Source: Bolinopsis microptera (Eukaryota; Ctenophora; Tentaculata; Lobata; Bolinopsidae). From it: a DNA stretch of 64,000 bases. The notes under the pieces are model-generated. The model was not told the origin of the DNA, made no database searches, and saw only the letters and a program-made list of their open reading frames with translations. Position numbers and translations under genes: made by a program. Location of the stretch: positions 248,001 to 312,000 of the forward strand of contig NC_087073.1 in the NCBI RefSeq assembly GCF_026151205.1. The letters are read 5' to 3'. Below are positions 13,680 through 25,900 of the stretch, one piece after another. Numbering within the stretch: position 1 is the stretch's first letter; every line of letters starts with the position of its first letter.

Positions 13680-14325
13680 TCAGAATGGAAAAGCGCCATA
13701 ACTTACGTTCTGATTAATATTTTTGATTCAAATTTTTAGAGAATGTCAATCATAATTAGACACAACTTCGTGCTAAGTTTTGTGTGAGTCTGAGCTTGTC
13801 TGACAAAGTTAGCTGCTGAGTGTGCTAGCTTTAATTTCTCACCCAGAACTGTTTACATTGGTTAATAGAAACCACCAAAAAAAATCCTGGGTAAAAAATT
13901 AAAAAACCACCGATTTATTTATGTTTTACCAATTCTATTCACCATGATACATCGCACATTCCATGTGAGAAGAACGATATAAACAAGCAGGAAGGATCAT
14001 CTGTGATTGTCCTTATCAGTTAAAATATAGAGAGAATGGAATGTACGATGGATCCATGTGAATAGAATTGGTAAAACGTGAATAAATCGGTGGTTTTTTA
14101 TTTTGTTACCCAGGATTTTTTTGGTGGTTTCTATTAACCAATGTTAACAGTTCTGGGTGAGAAATTCAAGCTAGCTCGCTCAGGGGCTAAATTGGTCAAA
14201 TAAGCTCAGTGAAGCTCGCAATCACACAAAACTTGCCACAAAGGTTTAGCTACTTGTTATTAACATTCTGTGAAATTTAGAAGCAAAAATATTTATCAGA
14301 ACATAAGTTATGCCACTTTTTGTTT
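13680..14325. mobile_element. 0.65-kb palindromic MITE-like element
   Basis: Two arms of about 300 bases are inverted copies of each other. 13825-13880 (GCTAGC...TTTCTCACCCAGAACTG) pairs with 14125-14175, and 13690-13800 pairs with 14200-14320 (both carry CATAACTTA and GTTCTGAT). The loop is about 13940-14060. At 13600 the sequence TACAGGGTGGGCCTCAAAAG looks like a mariner-type end, so the element may extend outward to about 13600 and 14350. No ORF of note. Confidence 0.75.
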
Positions 14326-14329
14326 TACA

Positions 14330-14790
14330 AATAAACCGTGAGAAATTTGCCCTGCCTCAAACTGTGTTGTGTTAATGCAATGTAAGGATTGACTTATTCC
14401 AAACACAAGGAAAGATATTGTCCTAAACTATAAATTTAAATTTATGCCCATAAGGTTAATACTCGCGACCATTGCACTAACGGTCGCCAAACTACCTCAG
14501 GTAGTTGACTTTAAGTCAATACTTGAATCAGCACCTCACAGTAGTAAAATACTCAGTTTGAATTAGGTCCTCATTTTATGAGGTGCTCTTTCTTAGTCTA
14601 ATTATCTGCCTGAGCCCTGATTTACAGCATCTTTCAGGGAATCAGTGCAATTAGTTTAGTAATCGTACCTAATAAGATTTCGGTCACTCTCAAAACAGTG
14701 CAATTAGTTTTGTAATCGCACCCCCTGGAAAAAAAATCTACCAAAAACCGGTGCAATTATGGAATTAATAAATGGCCGCCAAATAGGTCA
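14330..14790. other. Intergenic DNA, no feature seen
   Basis: Moderately AT-rich. Two short related stretches at 14640-14760 share 'GTGCAATTAGTTT.GTAATCG', a weak dispersed repeat. No gene evidence. Confidence 0.5.
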
Positions 14791-15285
14791 AAAGTGGAGT
14801 TATAAGTTTAATTTACTACTAGAGTATATTGAGTATATTGAGTTAAAAGTGGGTTATAAGTTTATTCTACTACTAGAGTATATCGAGTATATTGAGTTAA
14901 AAGTGGGTTATAAGTTTATTCTACTACTAGAGTATATCAAGTATATTGAGTTAAAAGTGGGTTATAAGTTTAATTTACTACTAGAGTATATTGAGTATAT
15001 TGAGTTAAAAGTGGGTTATAAGTTTATTCTACTACTAGAGTATATCAAGTATATTGAGTTAAAAGTGGGTTATAAGTTTATTCTACTACTAGAGTATATC
15101 GAGTATATTGAGTTAAAAGTGGGTTATAAGTTTATTCTACTACAAGAGTATATTAAGTATATATTGAGTTAAAAGTGGGTTATAAGTTTATTCTACTACT
15201 AAAGTATATTAAGTATATTGAGTTAAAAGTGGGTTATAAGTTAATTCTACTACTAGAGTATATTGAGAATATTGAGTTTTAAATA
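14790..15285. repeat. 54-bp minisatellite, array 2
   Basis: About nine copies of the same 54-bp unit as 9511-10072, same orientation, with its own variants (TTTAATTTACTACTAG, TATATCGAG). An ORF repeats KVGYKFILLLEYI through it by virtue of the 18-codon period. Bases 15286-15585 beyond it contain no feature I can support. Confidence 0.95.
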
Positions 15286-15589
15286 GTTTAAATCCAGCAG
15301 ACTTTGGAATCATTTCATAACATACAACAATGATTCAATAGTAAAATTGATATATAATTACAATTGTGTTGTACGTAATCAATAATCATGAGTCAGAGAG
15401 AGAGTAAGTAGTTATGCATGATGTAATACGTTGTATTGTAAAATATCACTTGTAGCTACGATTTACCTAAATTATTGCAACTTCTGTGTACTTTAAAAAT
15501 GAAAATAATCAATGTAACGATAAATTAAAGTTGAAATAAGCCCATAGGGTTTCTCAGAACATGAACAAATCAAACACAGTTTATTTAAG

Positions 15590-16115
15590 CAGGGGGAGGG
15601 GGTTACGAACCCCCTTCATTTGGGGGAGGGGGGTTACGAACCCCCTTCATTTGGGGGAGGGGGGTTACGAACCCCCATCATTTGGGGGAGGGGGGTTACG
15701 AACCCCCATCATTTGGGGGAGGAGGGTTACGAACCCCCATCATTTGGGGGAGGAGGGTTACGAACCCCCATCATTTGGGGGAGGGGGGTTACGAACCCCC
15801 TTCATTTGGGGGAGGAGGGTTACGAACCCCCATCATTTGGGGGAGGAGGGTTACGAACCCCCTTCATTTGGGGGAGGGGGGTTACGAACCCCCTTCATTT
15901 GGGGGAGGAGGGTTACGAACCCCCATCATTTGGGGGAGGGGGGTTACGAACCCCCTTCATTTGGGGGAGGAGGGTTACGAACCCCCATCATTTGGGGGAG
16001 GAGGGTTACGAACCCCCTTCATTTGGGGGAGGGGGGTTACGAACCCCCTTCATTTGGGGGAGGGGGGTTACGAACCCCCTTCATTTGGGGGAGGGGGGTT
16101 ACGAACCCCTTCATT
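15590..16115. repeat. 31-bp G/C-run hairpin minisatellite
   Basis: About 16-17 copies of a 31-bp unit, GGGGGAGGGGGGTTACGAAC followed by CCCCTTCATTT (A/G and T/A variants). Each unit contains a perfect hairpin: GGGGGTT, loop ACG, AACCCCC. The G-runs also make G-quadruplexes possible. Because 31 leaves remainder one on division by three, three long overlapping plus-strand ORFs appear; these are artefacts. Bases 16116-16440 show nothing recognisable. Confidence 0.95.
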
Positions 16116-16444
16116 TTAGAGTCTTTGAAATTTCCATGACGTGTAAAATTTTCACTCTCTGGAATTCTCAATACAAAAGAGAAAGAAACACGTGAACAGT
16201 GTTAACAACATTCTACATTCTACATTCTTCAGTGTATACCCTAATATAGATTAGAGTCCCTATGACACATCACACATAGTTTGATGAGGTCACGTGAGCA
16301 CACACTCAGGCTTATTATACATTCCATTATAAGTAGCCTCATTATAATAGTACTTTTCATTATAATAATGTATAAATAGTACCTTTCAGAATCAGAGTAA
16401 GAACTATTGACAAGTATTTATCCAAGAAAATGATACCAATTAAA

Positions 16445-16924
16445 AAGTGTTATTACTAATTACTAATGATACTAATTACAAAGTGTTATTACTAATTACT
16501 AATGATACTAATTACAAAGTGTTATTACTAATTACTAATGATACTAATTACAAAGTGTTATTACTAATTACTAACGATACTAATTACAAAGTGTTATTAC
16601 TAATTACTAATGATACTAATTACAAAGTGTTATTACTAATTACTAATGATACTAATTACAAAGTGTTATTACCAATTACTAATGATACTAATTACATTTA
16701 GTGTTATTACTAATTACTAATGATACTAATTACAAAGTGTTATTACTAATTACTAATGATACTAATTACAAAGTGTTATTACTAATTACTAATGATACTA
16801 ATTACAAAGTGTTATTACTAATTACTAATGATACTAATTACAAAGTGTTATTACTAAATACTAATGATACTAATTACAAAGTGTTATTACTAATTACTAA
16901 TGATACTAATTACAAAGTGTTATT
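16445..16924. repeat. 36-bp minisatellite abutting the NHE8-like stop codon
   Basis: Thirteen copies of a 36-bp unit starting AAAGTGTTATTACTAATTAC. The last partial copy touches the stop codon of the exchanger gene at 16925-16927, so the transcript would run directly into this array as 3' UTR. ORFs through it (12-codon period) are incidental. Confidence 0.95.
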
Positions 16925-19900
16925 TTAAATCTGTAAACTCGCCTTTATCATGGGGTTAGTAGCACCACCCATGAACACAATAGTAAAGAGCACAATAACA
17001 AGGGTTGTGCTGACTAGAACCTTCTTCGTTTCTTCATCAAAGGGCAAATGTAAGGCTAGAGCAAATGCTATCGCTCCACGCAGGCCTGAAAAATAATAAA
17101 TTGAACACTTACGTATTTAACTCGTTCAAATATTGTTAAAAAGAACTGTGCTTTTTTAAAGTCTTATAGTTTGAGTGCCAAAATTGCCCAGGCTTCAGCG
17201 ACTGAACCTTGACATAATCACTTGCTACTTTTTCACTGTCAGTTCACCAAGATAATCCAGGTTTTCTGGATACAGAATTACCCTCAATATCAAATAAAAG
17301 ATAAATGAGAAACTGATCATGGTTTATCAGCAATAACGCTACAGTGTTACCATAGTTACACAGCTACATTGACTACTGCTAAATAACGCTACAGTGTTAC
17401 CATAGTTACACAGCTACATTGACTACTGCTAAATAACGCTACAGTGCTACCATAGTTACACAGCTACATTGACTACTGCTAAATAACGCTACAGTGCTAC
17501 CATAGTTACACAGCTACATTGACTACTGCTAAATAACGCTACAGTGTTACCATAGTTACACAGCTACATTGACTACTGCTAAATAACGCTACAGTGTTAC
17601 CATAGTTACACAGCTACATTGACTACTGCTAAATAACGCTACAGTGTTACCATAGTTACACAGCTACATTGACTACTGCTAAATAACGCTACGGTGTTAC
17701 CATAGTTACACAGCTACATTGACTACTGCTAAATAACGCTACAGTGTTACCATAGTTACACAGCTACATTGACTACTGCTAAATAACGCTACAGTGTTAC
17801 CATAGTTACACAGCTACATTGACTACTGCTAAATAACGTTACAGTGCGTGAATTCGAAAATTGACTAAAACACTATTTTCCCAAATTTAATAATATGTCA
17901 CGAAACAAAATCACCAAATTATAAAGTCACACAAACGTTTGAGCGAGGAAAGTACCCATTAATTTACTAATTAATTACACATCAGGGAATTAACTAATCA
18001 ACTAATACTCTAGTAGCAGGGAGAGGATAAGATAAAACTGACTAACCACTGAACCACATTATGAACTGTTGTTGGGGTGTTATCTTTGTTTGTCTGAACC
18101 TGTTTGCCAGTAGAGATAGCAGCCCGATATTCAACCCTCTACCACCTAGACACAGTATCTGAAATTGTAGATTATGGTTTATTAAAAGCTCCAGTTTTAG
18201 TACATATTATACTGGTGGGACGTATTTGTTTTGACACGTGGCAGTTAGTATGGGTTACACGTGACAGTTAGTCTGGGTTACACGTGACAGTTAGTCTGGG
18301 TTACACGTGACAGTTAGTCTGGGTTACACGTGACAGTTAGTCTGGGTTACACGTGACAGTTAGTCTGGGTTACACGTGACAGTTAGTCTGGGTTACACGT
18401 GACAGTTAGTCTGGGTTACACGTGACAGTTAGTCTGGGTTACACGTGACAGTTAGTCTGGGTTACACGTGACAGTTAGTCTGGGTTACACGTGACAGTTA
18501 GTCTGGGTTACACGTGACAGTTAGTCTGGGTTACACGTGACAGTTAGTCTGGGTTACACGTGACAGTTAGTCTGGGTTACACGTGACAGTTAGTCTGGGT
18601 TACACGTGACAGTTAGTCTGGGTTACACGTGACAGTTAGTCTGGGTTACACGTGACAGTTAGTCTGGGTTACACGTGACAGTTAGTCTGGGTTACACGTG
18701 ACAGTTAGTCTGGGTTACACGTGACAGTTAGTCTGGGTTACACGTGACAGTTAGTCTGGGTTACACGTGACAGTTAGTCTGGGTTACACGTGACAGTTAG
18801 TCTGGGTTACACGTGACAGTTAGTCTGGGTTACACGTGACAGTTAGTAATTGCTGTCACGTGTCAGAACAAACAACACCTAGACACTTCAACAGTCATAA
18901 GATCTATTTAAGCTGCAATATCAATGAGTATCACAGCTGAACTACACACTTGTTTACTGAACACGGCCCCCCCCCCCCCCTAAACACCTAGACACGGCAC
19001 CCCCCTCCCCTAAACACGCCCCCCCCCCTAAACACCTAGACACGCCCCCCCCCCTAAACACGCCCCCCCCCCCTAAACACCTAGACACGCCCCCCCCCCC
19101 CCCCTAAACACGCCCCCCCCCCCCCCCCTAAACACCTAGACACTTCAAATAACGTCCACATTAATACCCGGTCACCTGATGACATGTTGTGTTGTAAGAC
19201 GTTCGGTTAAGTAGAGAAGTAGGTTTGTGTAATCCACAGGAACCGTTACTGGTTTATATTTTATAGCAATAATCTAAATTGTATCGGGATAAAACAACGT
19301 TTATATTTTTATGTACAATATATACAATAAATGTTATAAGATAACATGAATTGTACTTACAATGCTCCATACTATAAAGGCAGGTTGGAAGGAGTGAGTG
19401 AAGCTGAATATAGCCATCCCAAGATAGGCGAACACGCACGACTCCGCTAAAAAGGCAAACGTTCGGAAAACTTGCTGAACTGTGACCTGCGATAGAGGGA
19501 GTAGGGTAGATTATTAGGGTAGATTATCAGGGTAGATTATTACGGTAGATTATTAGTGTAGATTATTAGGGTAGATTATCAGGGTAGATTATTAGGGTAG
19601 ATTATTAGTGTAGATTATTAGGGTAGATTATTAGGGTAGATTATTAGGGTAGATTATTAGGGTATATTATTAGGGTAGATTATTAGGATAGATTATTAGG
19701 GTAGATTATTAGGGTAGATTATTAGGGTAGATTATTAGGGTAAATTATTAGGGTAGATTATTAGGGTAGATTATTAGGGTAGATTATTAGGGTAGATTAT
19801 TAGGGTAGATTATTAGTGTAGATTATTAGGGTAGATTATTAGGGTAGATTATTAGAGTAGATTATAAGGGTAGATTATTAGGGTAGATTATTAGTGTAAA

Positions 19901-22900
19901 TTATTAGGGTAGATTATTAGGGTAGATTATTAGAGTAGATTATAAGGGTAGATTATTAGGGTAGATTATTAGGGTAGATTATCAGGGTAGATTTGTGTTG
20001 TGTGAGAATGGTGGGTAATATGATTTGAATGTACTGCCATTGTAACTTGACGGTTGAGTATTAAGAGTACTACTACTTATCTATACTATATTTCTCTACT
20101 TATTGAGTATGTATATACTCAATAAGTAGAGAAATATAGGGGGGGGGGGGGGCAGTAGAATAAAGTAGAGTAGAATTCGCAAAAAAATGGATGATATTCT
20201 ACTTTTATCTACCTTAATCTACAAAACGTTGCCCCCCCCCCCCCCAATATAGTATAGATAAGTAGTAGTACTTTTAATACTCAACCGTATACTACTCGTT
20301 TATAAACGAATGTATAATCACTGATTCAATTAAAATATCACTGAATGTACACACACAGGATACTTGACACTAGTGACTATTGAGCTACTATGAGTATAAA
20401 AAGTAAAACTGAACTAGTGACATACCTGCGTCATGAAGCTCAGGTTATAATGCGCGTAGTGACTCATTACAATGCCACTGGACAAGATGGCCATTATTAC
20501 GACATACCTGCGTCATGAAGCTGAGGTTGTAATGCGCGTAGTGACTCATTACAATGCCACTGGACAAGATGGCCATTATTACTACATACCTGCGTCATGA
20601 AGCTGAGGTTGTAATGCGCGTAGTGACTCATTACAATGCCACTGGACAAGATGGCCATTATTACTACATACCTGCGTCATGAAGCTGAGGTTGTAATGCG
20701 CGTAGTGACTCATTACAATGCCACTGGACAAGATGGCCATTATTACTACATACCTGCGTCATGAAGCTGAGGTTGTAATGCGCGTAGTGACTCATTACAA
20801 TGCCACTGGACAAGATGGCCATTATTACTACATACCTGCGTCATGAAGCTGAGGTTGTAATGCGCGTAGTGACTCATTACAATGCCACTGGACAAGATGG
20901 CCATTATTCCGCTCAGTTGTAGACCCTCTGCGAGGAAGTAGGGTCCGTACGCGAACAGGCACACTGTACAGAACTCTAGGGAGGGTGTTTTCTGAGGAGA
21001 GAGATGAGTTAATTAAATATGAAATTAGTAATGAGACACAGTGTAATACAGGTAATGTACGTGTGAAATAGAGGTAATTTGATTTAATAGTACAGGCCAC
21101 CTTATCAGTAATTAGTGATAATTAAAAATATTTAATCGCCAGAGCAGTGTACCTGTAATCTCAGAGTGTGTGTTACACACTAGTGTACCTGTAAAGCCAT
21201 GTGTTTGAGGAGAAGGGAGAGCACTAACGCGAACACAGCCCCTAAAAGTCCGCTCACACTGAACGAGAGGAAGAAATCTCCGATAGCAGACCCGATAGCA
21301 CTTCCTGCTTCCGCGTCGTTAAAGTGTATAATTGTACTGAAAGTAGGGGAGAGGTATTATTCATGGTAATATTATGAAATATGACGTAAAGGCTTGGTTT
21401 GTAAAGAATTGAGTGATTCTGGTGTTCATTTTGTAAATTGAAACCTCAGTTTTCCAAATTAAGTTGTATGAATAGTGTAGCACACAATTCATTTTAATTA
21501 CTGGAAGCCTTATTCGTCTTCTAAAAATAGTTTAAGTTTCAGCTTACTCTTTCATAACGATAGAGACGGCATCATAGTTAAAGTTTCAGCTTACTCTGTC
21601 ATGACGATAGAGACGGCATCATTCAGTACTTACTCTGTCATGACGATAAAAACGGCATCATTCAGTACTTACTCTGTCATAACGATAGAGACGGCATTAT
21701 TCAGTACTTACTCTGTCATAACGATAAAGACGGCATCATTCAGTACTTACTCTGTCATGACGATAAATACGGCATCATTCAGTACTTACTCTGTCATAAC
21801 GATAGAGACGGCATTATTCAGTACTTACTCTGTCATAACGATAAAGACGGCATCATTCAGTACTTACTCTGTCATAACGATAGAGACGGCATTATTCAGT
21901 ACTTACTCTGTCATAACGATAGAGACGGCATCATTTAGTACGCTCTCCCCAAATACCAACATGTAAAGTGTTGGATGCACGTCTATAGCTGAGAATATGG
22001 CTAATGTTGCTACGGGATCGACTGCCGAGATGAGCGCCCCAAAACCGAAACTGAAAGAGAATGTGATTTAGAGCGCCCCAAAACCGAAACTGAAAGAGAA
22101 TGTGATTTAGAGCGCCCCAAAACCGAAACTGAAAGAGAATGTGATTTAGAGCGCCCCAAAACCGAAACTGAAAGATAATGTGATTTAGATCGCTCCAAAA
22201 CCGAAACTGAAAGAGAATGTGATTTAGAGCGCCCCAAAACCGAAACTGAAAGAGAATGTGATTTAGATTTTAGAGCGCCCAAAAACCGAAACTGAAAGAG
22301 AATGAGATTTAGAGCGCTCCAAAACCGAAAGAGAATGAGATTTAGATTAATCAACAGCGGAAATTACAGATGATAATGTTTAGTACACTACTACACTTGA
22401 CCGGGCCTGCTACTATTACACTACTACACTGCTACTAGAGTTTGCAATTTTTTGAATGCTATTACCTATCGTACAGTGACTGCATGATATTGAATTGATT
22501 TCAAATCTTGAATGAAATTTACTGAATTTAGCGAAAAGTAGTTATGAAATTTGTCTGGAATTTTCATTTATATGGAATAATTATTGCTCGATATTATCTT
22601 CATCACTCCTTCCAACAATAATAGCGTACTTGGGTGTATAAAGTACGTGTATTGACGTGATTATAAAAATGATTATAAAATTATAAAGAGAGGGCTAACT
22701 TTATGATAATCAGAAAAGCAATATCATTTTGTAGCTGACCACAAAATTCAAATATGGTATAATAAGTTACACACTTACTGGCCTGCGAATTAGTTATGAG
22801 GAGGAGGAGGAGGTTATCTGCTACATATTGTGTTGCAATGAGTGTGACGTAATGAGTGTGACGTAATGAGTGTGTCGTAGTTAGTGTGACGTAATGAGTG

Positions 22901-25900
22901 TGACGTAATGAGTGTGACGTAATGAGTGTGTCGTAGTTAGTGTGACGTAATGAGTGTAACGTAGTTAGTGTGGCGTATGAGTGTGACGTAATGAGTGTGA
23001 CGTAATGAGTGTGACGTAATGAGTGTGTCGTAGTTAGTGTGACGTAATGAGTGTGACGTAATGAGTGTGACGTAATGAGTGTGTCGTAGTTAGTGTGACG
23101 TAATGAGTGTAACGTAGTTAGTGTGGCGTATGAGTGTGACGTAATGAGTGTGACGTAGTTAGTGTGACGTAATGAGTGTGACGTAATGAGTGTGACGTAA
23201 TGAGTGTGACGTAATGAGTGTGACGTAATGAGTGTGACGTAATGAGTGTGAAGTAATGAGTGTGACGTAGTTAGTGTGACGTAATGAGTGTAACGTAGTT
23301 AGTGTGACGTAATGAGTGTGACGTAATGAGTGTGACGTAATGAGTGTGACGTAATGAGTGTGAAGTCATGAGTGTGACGTAGTTAGTGTGACGTAATGAG
23401 TGTAACGTAGTTAGTGTGGCGTATGAGTGTGACGTAGTTAGTGTGACGTAATGAGTGTGACGTAATGAGTGTGACGTAATGAGTGTGACGTAATGAGTGT
23501 GACGTAATGAGTGTGTCGTAGTTAGTGTGACGTAATGAGTGTAACGTAGTTAGTGTGGCGTATGAGTGTGACGTAATGAGTGTGACGTAGTTAGTGTGAC
23601 GTAATGAGTGTGACGTAATGAGTGTGACGTAATGAGTGTGACGTAATGAGTGTGACGTAATGAGTGTGACGTAATGAGTGTGAAGTAATGAGTGTGACGT
23701 AGTTAGTGTGACGTAATGAGTGTGACGTAATGAGTGTGACGTAATGAGTGTGACGTAATGAGTGTGACGTAATGAGTGTGACGTAATGAGTGTGAAGTAA
23801 TGAGTGTGACGTAGTTAGTGTGACGTAATGAGTGTAACGTAGTTAGTGTGGCGTATGAGTGTGACGTAGTTAGTGTGGCGTATGAGTGTGACGTAGTTAG
23901 TGTGACGTAATGAGTGTGACGTAATGAGTGTAATAATGTGGAAGCATAATTAAAACTTTATTTTCCGGCGACGGTTAAGGAATAAATACCGCTAATACGT
24001 CATTCCGCGCATACTTCGAATTATTTAGCTCAACTAGCAGGAACCCGTCTTTTTAGCTCACAGTTACTCGTTATAACCCAGGTGTCGATAACATTACGAT
24101 AGAGGATGCAGAACAACAAGCAACAAACAGGATACATTGGAGAGGTCTAATACAAGTACAAGTTAGAGTATAACCCAACTATAGTATAGTATAACTTATA
24201 GTATATAGTATAGTATAGTATATAGTATAACCCAACTAACCTTTGCTTCGCTGTCAGTGCAAAGGATATCTTTGCCTGGAAATTGTAGATTTAGTCGGCA
24301 GAATCTATCATTAGATTGTGAATAACCACAAACAGTTTATCTTCTAGAATTATTATCAAAATAAAATGTTTAATTTTGATTCTGCCTCATTATGCCCCCC
24401 AATTTTGCCTTTTTTGGGCGCCCCAAATGAGGCAAAATGAGGTTGGAACCCCCAACATTCTATTATTAGATTGTGAATAACCAAATAGTTTATCTTCAAG
24501 AATGATTGCACTGACGCACTGTACAATGTACACTTTACTATTTAAATTAATATGTGATGAAATAATTAAATTAAACAACTTTTGTTATATTACTTTACCT
24601 GTCCTAAGACATATAGCCCGGCTCCAACTGAAAATGCAGAGATAGCTGTACCAATCACTGCAAACAAAACTATTGTACCAAGATTGGAGAAGAAGTTTCC
24701 CTGACGTGTGTTATGTTATATTTAATAGTGAAACAACTAATCTAATAGTGAAACAACTAATTTAATAGTGAAACAACTAATTTAATAGTCCGGAACAACT
24801 AATCTAATAGTGAAACAACTAATCTAATAGTGGAACAAGTAATCTAATAGTGAAACAAGTAACATAATAGTGGAACAAGTAATTTAATAGTGAAACAACT
24901 AATTTAATAGTGGAACAACTAATTTAATAGTCCGGAACAACTAATCTAATAGTGAAACAACTAATCTAATAGTGGAACAAGTAATCTAATAGTGAAACAA
25001 GTAAAGTAATTTAAACGACTAATTTCCCCTAATTTATGTACGTATTACAGAGTATAAATATTTGAAAAGACGTTGGTCAGGTCAATTACAGATAAATAAG
25101 TAATTAAACTCTGTAATGATTGTAAGCACCTTGTGTAGCGAGTATCCGGACTCGAATATAATAATAACCAGGTAACCAGGTAACCAGGTAACCAGGTTAC
25201 CAGGTAACTAGGATTGTAAGTACCTTGTGTAGCGAGTATCCGGACTCGAATATAATAGGGGGAAGCATAACAAGGAAGAATATAGTGGGATTGAGCTCCT
25301 CAGACTCTTTTATCCTACCAATGTTGTAGTGATTGAAAATCTGGAATAGTCCTCCAATGATTGCTCCTAAGGGGACAAGTTTGTCAAATGAAAAGTACGG
25401 ATACTGCGAATATTCTTAATTAAATTGAAAACAAATTATATTTGCAAATCTACCCGTCAACCAAGTTATAGATTTTAGTAAACTGTGTAGTAAATATTAT
25501 ACATATTATACATATTCTACATACTATACATATCATACATATTATTATACATATTACACATACTATACATATCATACATATTATACATATTACACATATC
25601 ACGTCATATTATACACATAGTATATTATAATTATTAATTGGTTAATTAAAGGATTCTGAACTGACCTAATAACACGATAGCAATGCTCTCTGGAAGATAA
25701 TGGAACTTGAACTTGATGAGAAGGTAGACCATCAGAATAGCGACCAACAAAACACACAGAATAAAGAAGATCCTGAAACTGTTCTGACTCTCCTCACTGC
25801 TACCGTTATCTATAATAGCATCAGTGTCATTGCTCTTATCTTTATCAGTCTCATCAGTCTTGTTATCTGGTTCCGTCTTGTTATCCTTATCACCCGTGAC

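Noticed and set aside
15561-16195. Three overlapping plus-strand ORFs of 145-192 codons
   Set aside because: Product of a 31-bp repeat read in three frames; not coding.
17335-18850. CRISPR-like regular repeats
   Set aside because: The whole unit repeats, there are no variable spacers, and they lie in introns of an animal gene.
19498-19992. Interstitial telomere from TTAGGG content
   Set aside because: The true period is 13 bp, not 6, and TTAGGG occurs only as part of it; adjacent arrays of unrelated units arose the same way.
20746-21100. Minus-strand ORFs of 72 and 90 codons as separate genes
   Set aside because: They are exon 8 of the exchanger plus intron repeat in the right frame, or the same DNA in a wrong frame.
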